Shown: positions 1 through 10,570 of the stretch, one piece after another
How the letters are laid out: every line of letters starts with the position of its first letter
How positions within the stretch are numbered: the first letter of the stretch is position 1
Assembly (NCBI GenBank): GCA_023078685.1
Contig: JALGAS010000001.1
Span: 7,502,001 to 7,566,000 of the forward strand
Direction: 5' to 3'
DNA length: 64,000 nucleotides
DNA from: Neopestalotiopsis rosae
Taxonomy: Eukaryota > Ascomycota > Sordariomycetes > Amphisphaeriales > Sporocadaceae
Program-made: the position numbers and the translations under genes
Notes under the pieces: generated by a model
Databases searched by the model: none
What the model saw: the letters and a program-made list of their open reading frames with translations, nothing else
Told to the model about the DNA's origin: nothing

Positions 1-3000
1 TTCGACGTGACTTACCCGGAACCGGCATCGGTAACGAAATCCTATAATTCGACGGATTTCGAAGAAATCGAATTATTAAATAATAATTCGAATTTCCTCA
101 TAATTACGGAACGGTGGCATAAAGTCCTTGGCCACCCTAGCTTCGATATTTTAGCTAAAACAGCTAAAATAACCGCTGGTATACCGAAGGGGGAAATAAA
201 AAAGGAAGATTTCTATTGCGAATCTTGCTTTTCGGGTAAAATTACCCGTAACTAAGCCCGTATTAATCCGAATCGGGCAGAAATACCGTTATATCGACTT
301 TGCATCGATACGGTATATATTACCCCATCCAGCTACTCCGGTTATAATTATATAACCGGCTTTACCGATAATAAAACCGGCTTCCGTAACGTGGAGTTTT
401 CCAAGGAAAAGTCTGAAATATTCGATATCGTTACCAAGAAAATCGAATATTATAAAACACAATTCGGTCGATACCCGAATATGATTCGCATAGATAACGG
501 CAGGGAGTTTTCCCCGGTTAAATTAAACGATTATTTAACCGGAAAAGGGATTATTTTCGAACCTACTACTCCGTATACACCGGAACAAAACGGTATTGCC
601 GAAAGGACGAATCGAATAATAATCGAAAAAACCCGTACGGTTTTTATCGATCTACAACTCCCGAAAAATCTCTGGGAATTCGTTATAAAAGCCGTTGTTT
701 ACTTAGTAAATATTACGGCTACGTCGTCCGGTCAGCTTACCCCTTACCAGGAATTCTACGATTATTTCTAGCCGCAACGGGATAATAAACCTGACGTATC
801 TACCATCCATACCCTTAAAACGCCTATTTTGGTATATAAACCAAAAGAAAATCGGGTCACTTCCGATAAATTCGGTAATATTACCGAAAACGGAAAAATA
901 ATCGGCTATAGTAGTAATAAGATTTACTACGTTTATATTGCCGATCGACCGTATAAATCACGAATTATACGGACCTCCCATATTCGATTATTACCGGAAA
1001 ATCGAAAAAAGGGGGAGAATTCACAGGATTCGGATAATCTTCAGAAATTACAGAATTCGGAGAATTCACAGCATTCTAATAACTTTCGAACTACCGTTCC
1101 GGGGAATCGAACCTCGAACCCCACGGCAGAAGCCGCAAATATTAACCGTTACGCTAAGTCGGATAACTTAACCATCGGTTCATTTGAGAACGAAAGTCAA
1201 GGGATTAATAGCCCTTATAACCTCCGGTCAAGGGAAGAATGCACGGCCATGGATATCGACCGACCGAACCTACCCGGTACCAGCGAACGGCCGAACTTAC
1301 CCGGTATCAGCGAACGACCGAACTTACCCGGGAACACCGAATCCGATATCATTTCGAATATTCCGAGATCGAATATCGAAGTAGTCCTTCCGAAACTTAC
1401 GGAAGAAGAACGAGATAAATTCGTTAAATACGACGAATTATTCGCTAATATCTCGTATTATTCCACGATCGATAACGGCTATACTGAACCGAAAACGCTT
1501 AAACAAGCGTTAAAAACGCCGGAAAAGGAAAAATGGCTGCAAGCTGCCCACGAAGAACTTCGGCAACTTATACGAAAAGGGACTTTTCAGGCAGTCGATC
1601 GTGATGAAATCCAAAAGGCCGGTAAATACCCACTTACCGTTAAATAGGTTTTTAAAAGAAAAACCGATAAAAACGGTAATATTGAGCGGTATAAGGCAAG
1701 ACTGGTGGTACGTGGATTCGAACAACGATACGGTATCGATTATTTCGAAACCTTCGCTACGGGAATAAAATCCACTACCTGGAGGCTTTTATTAGCTCTC
1801 TCTGCATACTACGACTAGGAAATCGAACAAATCGATATAATCGGTGCTTTCCTAAACGGGGAATTAAACGAAGAAGTGTTTATTACCCCGATAACCGGAT
1901 TATCCGACTTCCTTGCCGAAAATCCGGAATTAAATAATTTCGGATGGAAAGACGATAATACCCAGGCTATATTGTTGAAAAAGGCACTATACGGCCTTAA
2001 ACAAAGTCCACGTCAATGGCAAATCACACTGAAAAACGCCTTGAAAAAGCTCGGATTTAATCCACTTATTTCAGACGAATCAGCGTATTATAATAAAGAT
2101 TCTAATATCTTTATTATTACTTACGTGGATAATTTCCTGATTTTTGGTCCTGATTTACGAAAAATCAACCAATTAAAACAGGATATTTCGAAAGATTTCG
2201 AAATAAAAGACCTGGGACCAGTTTCGTATTTTCTCGGTATACAAATTAAAAGAAACCGGGAAAAAAAAACCATTCGCATCAACTAGTCAACTTACCTCAA
2301 ACGCCTACTGGAAATTAACGGTTTTTCCGATATCAAACCATCCAGTATACCGCTAAGTCCTGGTTTTCCGAAATCGTTGTATATTAATAAAACCAACGAA
2401 AAACCGGCTTCTTCGGAATTTATCCACCGATACCAGCATTTATTAGGTGGATTAATGTACGCTATGGTACAAACCAGGCCCGATCTGGCTTACCCCGTAT
2501 CGTTTTTAGCCAGATTCATGCAAAACCCATCGAATACTTCGATAAAAGGGGTAATAGGGGTTTTTAACTATATAAAATCCCATTTCCACCTTGGAATCAC
2601 TTATAACGGGACTATAAAACCCGGATTAATAGGATATTCCGATGCCGACTTTGCTGGGGATTACGAAACCCGTAAATCTACGTCCGGTTATTTATTTACC
2701 TTAAATAACGGACCGATAAGCTGGAAATCGAAAAGGCAATCCACGATTTCCTTATCAACCACCGAAGCCGAGTTTAACGGGCTAGAGCAGGCTACCCGGG
2801 AGGCTATATAGTTGAAAAATCTCCTTAAAAAAATCGGTATTAATATTAATACCGTATTAATTAAAAAAAATAATACGGGAGCCATTAATTTAGCTTATAA
2901 CCCCGAATATCATCAAAGGACGAAACATACTGCTATACGGTATTATTACGTCCGCCAAGAAGTCGAAAATCAAAATATTCGTGTCGAATATATATCGACG

Positions 3001-3102
3001 AATAATATTCCAGCAGACGGCCTTACGAAACCACTTCCCAGGGATAAATTCCAAAAGTTCGTAAAACTATTAAACTTAACCGATACTGTTTAACAGGGGG
3101 AG
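1..3102 (+). mobile_element. Ty1/copia retrotransposon family A, decayed, 5' end outside the window
   Basis: Plus-strand coding remnants appear in copia order. They are a GAG-pre-integrase zinc region (HKVLGHP then CESC, about 115-235), an integrase core (DNGREF about 490 and the TPEQNGIAER region about 590), an integrase C-terminal segment (about 830-1000), reverse transcriptase (about 1640-2290) and RNase H (SDADFAG about 2640, then ADGLTKPLPR about 3015-3045). In-frame TAA/TAG codons interrupt it at about 253, 769, 1645, 1816, 2284 and 2809. Several fall where the family normally has Trp or Gln, which fits C-to-T/G-to-A transitions. The RT active-site motif reads YVDN instead of YVDD. A purine-rich tract (about 3092-3102) precedes the 3' LTR. 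The element cannot be autonomous. The beginning of the element lies left of position 1. Confidence 0.93.
1261..1341 (+). repeat. 27-bp tandem repeat, 3 copies, inside the copia element
   Basis: Three near-identical 27-bp units encode a nine-residue repeat of the form RPNLPG-x-(S/T)-E. They lie in the linker between integrase and reverse transcriptase. Linkers of copia polyproteins are often low-complexity, so no separate function is implied. Confidence 0.85.
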
Positions 3103-3573
3103 TGTTGCACGGATGTTATACAGCATCGGATAGTGCATAAAATTAGCATTATAACGATATATAAATCGTTATAATAGCTATAAAAGCTATAAAGATATCG
3201 GTTATTAACGATATCTTTAACGTTCGGTAAAGCCCCACTAAATAGTAGCCATTGCGGTAGCAACACTATAGGGTAGCCCCACCCAAATACCTTCTATAGT
3301 ATTCCACCACTTTCCTTAATTATAAATCAACCGTATTATTAATTAACTTAATTATAAATCAACTTAATTAATAATATATTCCAGAATGTTCTTATTGGTT
3401 GGTTTTATAGGTATAAAAGGGAGTTATTTTATTTATAATTAGTTTACTTTCTTTCTCTCCTTAAGCTTCAATATAACCACGTTTTCCAGCCTATACCAGA
3501 CGATTCTACGAATCTATAATTAAACGCTTCCCTGTGCCTAAGGTATATGATTACCCAATCAGACCTTAGAACA
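3103..3573 (+). repeat. 3' LTR of copia family A (471 bp)
   Basis: The LTR starts TGTTGCACGG immediately after the purine-rich tract and ends TTAGAACA, giving the canonical TG...CA ends. A TATA-like segment with GGTATAAAAGGG lies near 3410-3421. An inverted, transition-riddled copy of nearly equal length at 5699-6168 independently fixes both ends. Confidence 0.88.
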
Positions 3574-3604
3574 GTATATAATTATTTAATTAAACCTTAA
3601 AATA
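3574..3604 (+). repeat. Tandem, RIP-altered copy of the last ~31 bp of the family A LTR
   Basis: Directly after the LTR end, 31 bases match the LTR tail at 3543-3573 almost only through C-to-T and G-to-A differences. The same mutated tail is seen at the end of the inverted LTR. This suggests insertion beside, or recombination with, an older and already mutated LTR of the same family. Confidence 0.7.
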
Positions 3605-5698
3605 TAAACGATTATAAACCTTACGGAAAAAAAATAAAAGATATTTAACCTTAATTATAATTATTACCGAAACCGAAAAATAATATATTTTAAATAATAT
3701 ATTGCGATTAAAGAATTTAAGCAATAAATTATAATAATAATATTTTTAACCTTTTTTTATATATTATATTTTATATAAATAATTATATAATTAATATAAA
3801 AACCTAAAGGCTTATTACGGTATAATAGCTATGGACGAAAAAAAAAAAGCTAAAAAAAATTATAAAAAATTATTAAAGCTTTAAAATTTTTAAAAAAGCC
3901 GTTAATTAAATTAATAAATAAAAAATAATAATAATAAAAATTTAAATAAAATAAATTATTAAAATATAAAATAATTTAATATAATTTATAAATTTTTTAA
4001 ATATAATTATTTTAATTATATTATAATAAATGATTTTTTATTAAATTTATAAAAAATAAAATATTTCCGATAAAAATTTAATATATCGGGAAATAAATAA
4101 TAATTTTTATAAAAATATAGCTATTTAATAATTTATAAAAATTAAAATTAAAAAAAAGCTTTTATAATATATGCTAAAAAAGCTAATAATTAGCTTTAAA
4201 ATAAAAATTAAAATAAAGAAACTCGCCCCGTTAAAAATAACGTATTTTTTCGATTAAATATAATAAATTTACGTAAAATAAAAAATAAAAAAATTACGTA
4301 AAAAAGGCAAAAAAATAATAAATATTTAATTTATAATTTTTTTTACGCTTTAAAAAAATGCTTTTATATATTTTTTAAAAAGGTATTTTTTAATTTTATT
4401 TTTTATAAAAATATTATTATTCGCGTAAATAAGGCTTTTAATAAAAATATTAATTTATAAAGATAAATCCGTAATTTAAAAAAAAATAAAAAATAATAAA
4501 ATTAATATACCGCGAATAATTAAAAAAAATCGCTTTCGATTAATATAAATTAATAAAACGGACGATTAATAATAAATATATAAAATAATTTTGCCGTATT
4601 TATAAAAAATTATTTTTTACGTTATTTAATTATTTTAAATTTAATAATAACGATTTTAATTATTAACGCTAAAATAAAATTTATAAATTATAAATAAGCT
4701 TTTAATTACGATTTTATTTAATTAAGCGATTAAAAGCTATTTATTTATAAATATAATATAATAACCGTATAATTCGGATTTAAAATGCTATTTTTAAACG
4801 ATATAATTTATTATTTTATATTATTAATTATATTAATATTATTCCGTTAATTATAAAACCGAAAATATTATTAAAAAAAATAAAAACGATTTTATAATAT
4901 TACGCCGAAAAAATAAATTCTTAATTAATATATTTTAAAATCGATATAAATAATACGTTTTTAAATACCGATTTTATAAATTATTTTTAATATTATTCGC
5001 TATTTATAAAAAAATATATTATATAAATAAAAAAATTATTATTAATTAATAAAGCTATATAATAATATTATAAAATAAAATATTTAAGCTTAATAATTTT
5101 TAAATATTTTATTTATTCGTTTTAAAAGGTAAAAATTTAAAGATTTATTATAATAAAATACGAAATTTGCGCTTCAATAAAAATTATACGTTAATTATAA
5201 AAAATACCGCGGGTAATTAATAAAAATTATAGCGAACGGCTAATTATAAATTTTTATAATTATATTAAAAAAATTAATAATTATATTTTTTAAATATTAA
5301 TTATATATTAATAAATTAAATATATATAGAATTATTATTTTATAAAATAAATTATTATTATTTTAATTAATAATTTCCGGTTATTTTTAAATATGATAAA
5401 AATATAATATAATATTAAAATTAAAATTATCGAATATAATAATAAAATTATTTAAATTAAATAAATAATCGGAAAATATTTTAAAAATAAATTAATTAAG
5501 CTCGAGCTTTTAATATTATATATATAAGCTTAAAATAAAGCTATTAAACGCTTAAAAATAATTAAAAAAATATATATAATATATATTAACGAAAAACTCT
5601 TTTATTAATTATAGCTTAAAATCGGCAAAATAATAATATATTTATATAATTATATTTTAAATTATAATTTTTAATAGCGAATATTATATTTTAAATTT
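3605..5698. other. AT-rich RIP-type block, no intact gene
   Basis: About 2.1 kb is made almost entirely of A and T, with rare GC-containing codons and dense stops in all frames. It probably includes the 5' part of the wrecked family B copia element whose 3' part lies at 6174-8749. I could not recognise a 5' LTR of that element here. There is no coding potential. Confidence 0.75.
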
Positions 5699-6168
5699 TA
5701 TTTTAAGGTTTAATTAAGTAATTATATACTTTAGGCATAGGGAAGCGTTTAATTATAAATTCGTAAAATCGTTTAATATAAGCTGGAAAACGTGGTTATA
5801 TTAAAGCTTAAAAAGAGAAAAAAAGTAAATTAATTATAAATAAAATAACTCCCTTTTATATTTATAAAACTAATTAATAAAAATATTTTAAAATATATTA
5901 TTAATTAAATTAATTTATAATTAAATTAATTAATAATACGGTTAATTTATAATTAAGGAAAATAATAAAATATTATAAAAGGTATTTAGGTGGGGCTACT
6001 TTATAATATTGCTACCGCAATGGCCACCACTTAGTGGGGTTTTACCGAACGTTAAAATATCGTTAATAACCGATATCTTTACAGCCTTTATAGCTATTAT
6101 AACGATTTATATATCGTTATAATGCTAATTTTCTGCATTATCCGATGCTGTATAATATCCAAGCAATA
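5699..6168 (-). mobile_element. Inverted solo LTR of copia family A, heavily transition-mutated
   Basis: The reverse complement of this 470-bp segment aligns along its whole length with the LTR at 3103-3573. The differences are almost all G-to-A or C-to-T; TGTTGCAC, for example, became TATTGCTT. Flanking it on both sides is the pentamer AATTT (5694-5698 and 6169-6173), consistent with a 5-bp target-site duplication. No polypurine tract or internal element sequence adjoins it, so it is read as a solo LTR. Because the flanks are very AT-rich, the duplication alone is only moderate evidence. Confidence 0.82.
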
Positions 6169-6173
6169 AATTT

Positions 6174-8749
6174 TATAAAATAGGTACGAAAGCGAAAAAA
6201 ATTCTAAATTTAAATTATAAGCCTAATTAAATTTATTTTAAATTATTAAAATATAAAGCGTATATAATAACGTTAATAATATAATAAAAGTTTAATTATT
6301 TATAACGATTAATATTTATAAAATTTAAATTTTTAATTAAAGTAAAATAATTAATATAAAAAATATAATTATAAACGAAAAAAAATTATATAATAAAAAA
6401 TAAAATATATTTAAAAATAAGCTTTTAAATATTAATATTTAGCTTATCGCCGATTTCGTATTAAATTATTTAATATCCGACGATAATATTTTATCGGAAT
6501 TAAAAAATAAAATTATTACCGCAAAAAATATTTTATTAAGCGACGATTAAAATAATTAAAATAAAAATAATATTTAAAAAAAATAAAAAAAATAATATTA
6601 AATAAAAAGGATAAATTATATTTTTTTATTACCGCGAAATTTGCCTTTTAAATTTTATTATAAATATTTTTATTAGCTTTATTAATATATAATATAAAAG
6701 CGATTATAATTAAAAATATAGCGTTTTTAAAAAAAAACCTAAAATAATTTTATAATAAACGGGTTTTTTAGCTAATTATAAAATTATTTTTAAAATAAAA
6801 TAAAATAATAATTAAAATAATAAAGCGAAATTAAAACGCTTTTTTTATTAAAAAATAAAAATTTATAAAGCGGAAATTCCCGCTATTTTTTAAATAATAT
6901 TATAAATAATATTATTATTTATTTAATAAATTATTTTTTTTAAATAAAAGCTAATTATTTATAAAATTATAAAAATATATAATTATAAATTAAAATTAAT
7001 AAAAAGAATTTATAAATAAAAATAAATAAATTTTTAATTATATATAAATATTTATATATAAATTCGATAAATACGGAAAATTCTAAAAATATAAAGCAAA
7101 ATTTATTATTTACGGTAATTAATAAGCGAAATTACCTAAAATTAGGAAATTTACGCGGTAATATTAATTAAAAAATCGTTTTATATATTAATCGCGATTA
7201 TAGCAAAATTCGATTTTAAATTAATTTAATATAACGTAATAAATGCGTTTATATATGCTTTTATTAATTAAATTATATTTATAAAAATATCCGATAAATA
7301 CCGAAAAAAATATTATATTATTATTAAAAAAATATTTTATAAATTACGAATATTATTGTTATTATAATAAAAAAAATTTATAAAGATTTTAGCCGAAATT
7401 AATTATATATAAATATTATACGAATTTTATGCGTTTATTAAAAAAAATATTATTTTTTTTATATTAATAACGTAATTATCGCGTATAAAAATAAAAATAC
7501 GGAAGCTATTAATTAATTAATTTAATATTTAAAAAAATATAAAATTAATAATAGCGAGCCTATATAATAATTTTTAGGAATAAACATAATTAAAAATTAT
7601 AAATTTCGGATAATTTAGCTTTTTTAAAAAGCTTATTTTAAAAAAATCGCTAAATTTGCAAAAAATAAAAAAAGTTATTTAACGCCGATAAATTTTAAAA
7701 AATTATTATTTTAATTAATTATAGCGCTTCCGCACGAAATATAAAAATATTAAAAAAAAATCGGATTATTATTATTCGTTACGGTTTTTATAAAATTAAA
7801 TATCGCTTTTATAACCGCTAAATTAGCTCGGTTTTTTAATAATCTAAATTAAGCGTATTAAAATATTAGTAATCGAATTTTAATTTATTTAATTAATATT
7901 AAAATTCTTTTATTTAAAATAAAAGGATTTTTAAATTTAATAATTATTAGCGACGTATTATTTATAAATAATAATATTAACCGTAAAAATATTTAAATAT
8001 TTATAATAAAGTTATTCGGAAAATTGATTAATTAATAATTAAATAAATAAAATATAATTATTATTTCGATTATAAAAGCTAAATTATTTACGCTAATATA
8101 AATTATTAAAAAAATATTATTTATTAATCGATTATTAAAAAATTATCGATATAATTAAATAATAATATTATTATTATCGAATATAATAATAAATAAATAA
8201 TTAATTTAATTAACGCCGAAATTACGTTATTAAAAATAAAATTTCGTTATATAAATATTTATAATTATTAATTGCGTTAAAAAATTTAATAAAAAAAAAT
8301 TAAAATTATTTATAAAGCTTCGAATAAAATAATAATAAATAAATTAACGAAAAGCTTATTAATTAATAAATAATAGAATTTTTTATAATAAATAAAATTA
8401 AAAATTATATATTATAATTAAAATAAATAAATTTTAAAAAAGCTATATTTTATTAATTAACGGCTTTAAATTAAGCGTGGCTAAATTTACGATAAATCGG
8501 GGATTTAAAGGGGTATATTAAAAAATAAATTATAAAATTTATATATTAAAATATATTTAAATATATTAATTAATATTATAATATTTAAATAAATATATAA
8601 AGCCTTCCGGAAATTAGCCGGGATTACTTAAATAAGCGTATATTTCGTTAAATTTAAAGGCGCGCAATATAAATTAAAATAATATTATAATTAATATTTA
8701 ATATTAAACTAATTTAAATTTTAATAAAAAAGCTACTCTTTATTTAATA
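6174..8749 (+). mobile_element. Wrecked Ty1/copia element, family B, with 3' LTR
   Basis: Although extremely AT-rich and full of stops, plus-strand relics of a copia polyprotein can be read. A stretch at about 7765-7920 contains IAFITAKLARFF followed by a NRILIYL-like segment, matching the conserved RT/RNase H connection of copia elements. At about 8240-8280 there is a relic of the RNase H HVDI...HWLR region, and at about 8325-8360 one of the terminal ADGLTK motif. A purine-rich tract (about 8498-8513) precedes a 234-bp LTR. This is a fully dead element eroded by RIP-type mutation. Confidence 0.75.
8516..8749 (+). repeat. 3' LTR of copia family B (234 bp), heavily mutated
   Basis: It has exactly the same length as the solo LTR at 31807-32040 and aligns to it end to end. 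Most differences are transitions of the RIP type; the TGTCAGATGG start appears here as TATTAAAAAA. The best-conserved stretch is the ATTAGCCGGG...AAATAAGCG core at about 8611-8638. Confidence 0.82.
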
Positions 8750-8832
8750 ATAATTTATTCTCCTTATTACCACTATTTTGCCAAAAGCCGACTCCGTTAC
8801 CCATCACTTATTATTAAAAATAATGCATTATT

Positions 8833-8940
8833 AAAAACTTATAAAACAGCCAAAAACTTATAAAACAGCCAAAAACTTATAAAACAGAGTAAAATAGCGC
8901 GAGACCTACCTTAAATAGCATAAGACCTGCGTAAAATAGT
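8833..8940 (+). repeat. Short tandem repeats (19-bp, then imperfect 21-bp units) upstream of the methyltransferase gene
   Basis: Nearly three copies of a 19-bp unit (AAAAACTTATAAAACAGCC) lie at 8833-8887. Imperfect ~21-bp units of the form (G/C)(T)(A/T)AAATAGC...AGACCT follow up to about 8940. The block marks the transition from AT-rich transposon sequence to normal-composition DNA. Confidence 0.75.
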
Positions 8941-8966
8941 GTTTTTGGAGTCGATTTTTACCTAAA

Positions 8967-10210
8967 ATGGCAGTCATCCCCATTTTTCCGCCCAAGAAGG
9001 TGCTGGACTTCATCCGCACTCTGCAGCTGTCACTCGAGACCCCGCATGACATGCTGTCGCGTTTCTCGGGCCTGGTGAGTGCAGCGTTACCACACCCCTT
9101 TCAGCGTATTTCTCTTTAAAGACGGCTTACAGGTATCACAGCATCTGAGTATAGCAGCCGCCCGTATCGGCGAGGACCTTAACCTCTTCCAGATCCTGGC
9201 TGAGAGCGAACAGCCACTAAGTGCTGAAGAACTTGCCACTAAAACGGGCGCCGCAATTTTGCTGTAAAGTAAGCTTTGCATATATTTGGTACTTTTGCTC
9301 TATTATTGATATGTAAACAGGTCGAATTTTGCGCTATCTGGCCTCTGTCGGCCAAATTCATGAGGTCGGCCCAGATAGCTTTGCCGCCAACACGCAAACC
9401 AAAACGCTTGCCGACCCAGGCTATCGCGGGGGCATTTACCATTTTTTCAACAATTGCGGCCCCGTATTCCAAGCTTTTCCGGATTTCCTGGGGGAAAATA
9501 AATATCAGGACATTGATGATGCATCAAAAACGGCGTTCCAGAAGGCGTTCCCAACAGATTTGCCAGCCTTCCAATGGCTCCCGACCCAACCCGAACGATT
9601 TGGTCCGTTGCAACAAGTTATGACGGTGCAAGGTGCCTTAGGCAACCAATGGTTTGCCGTATTTCCCTTCGAAAAAGAGCTCGGCAACTTTTCTGGTCCA
9701 CGTGTGCTCGTTGATGTTGGTGGAGGGTTTGGGCACCAATGCGTTGCCTTAAGGGCTCGCTATCCAGAGCTTCAGGGAAAGCTCGTACTGGAAGATTTGC
9801 AACAAGCATTGGAGCATTTGCCACCTCCTTTAGCAACACAGCTTAAGGGGGTGGAACAAGTTGCTCACAACTTCTTTGAGCCTCAGCCCATAAAAGGCGC
9901 CAAATTCTATTATCTACGCCAGGTTTTGCATGACTGGCCTGATGAGAATTGCGTGGTTATTTTGAAACATCTCATGGACGCCTTGGGCCCAGATTCGCAA
10001 ATTCTCATTGACGAAATGGTGTTACCGGATGCAAATGTTCCATGGGAGGCAACAACCATTGATATGACCATGATGGCGTCTCTTGGGGCCCGTGAACGCA
10101 CCAACAAGGAGTGGCACGCGTTGCTCGATAAGGCAGGTCTGAAGGTATTGCGGATCGATACGTACTTGCCGCGCCGCCAGGACTCTATCATCCAGGCTGT
10201 TCCTAAGTGA
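8967..10210 (+). CDS. Class I O-methyltransferase-like gene, probably interrupted by an in-frame TAA
   Basis: Three exons can be read: 8967-9074, 9133-9268 and 9321-10210. They would give about 378 residues, normal for plant/fungal-type O-methyltransferases (PF00891). The SAM-binding motif VDVGGGFG and the catalytic HDWPDE motif are clear, and the C-terminus is complete. A strong donor (AAA followed by GTAAGC at 9269) and the acceptor at 9320 restore the family reading frame exactly. The second exon then contains TAA at 9265-9267, one residue before the RILRYLAS motif. Using the alternative donor at 9264 avoids the stop but shifts the frame. The gene starts only 218 bp from the RIP-mutated LTR, and CAA-to-TAA is a RIP-type change, so it is likely a recent pseudogene. 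Intact, it would tailor the cluster product, by O- or possibly N-methylation. Confidence is high for the family and lower for its inactivity. Confidence 0.8.
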
Positions 10211-10225
10211 GGACGTGATCTCCGT

Positions 10226-10260
10226 GCTAGTCCGGTCTCCGTGCTAGTCCGATCTCCATG
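10226..10260 (+). repeat. Duplicated 17-bp unit in the intergenic tail of the methyltransferase gene
   Basis: GTCTCCGTGCTAGTCCG and a near-identical unit follow each other directly, then a third partial copy (ATCTCCATG). The rest of 10211-10570 is AT-rich spacer between two genes that converge. Nothing else is recognisable there. Confidence 0.6.
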
Positions 10261-10570
10261 TATCTGTCCTCTCTCTACTCAATCAAGTACCTTCGTTCGG
10301 ATACTAGAACTGTCTATATCCAATGCTATGATCACGTTGCTTTCGGTTTAGTTGCATAAATCGCCGGAAATTGCCCAGCAGAGATGAATGTTATTTATGA
10401 TACACTCACGATTTAAAACCTTCAAGCTTAATTATGCCCTTTTTAAATATCACCGCTTCATTGCGGACGATCAATCTTCATGTTACAAGAACTAATTTTA
10501 ACTGCATATTGACACGAACTTATTCTTAGGATAATATTTACTTATATTGCTAGTATAATGACAAATGGTC

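Noticed and set aside
3605..8749. AT-rich block as mitochondrial or centromeric DNA
   Set aside because: Copia relics, LTR copies and transition-type differences explain it as RIP-degraded transposons; no mitochondrial gene or RNA signature was seen.
9079..9267. Independent 62-codon gene in front of the methyltransferase
   Set aside because: Its second half is the second exon of the methyltransferase; the first half is intron sequence.
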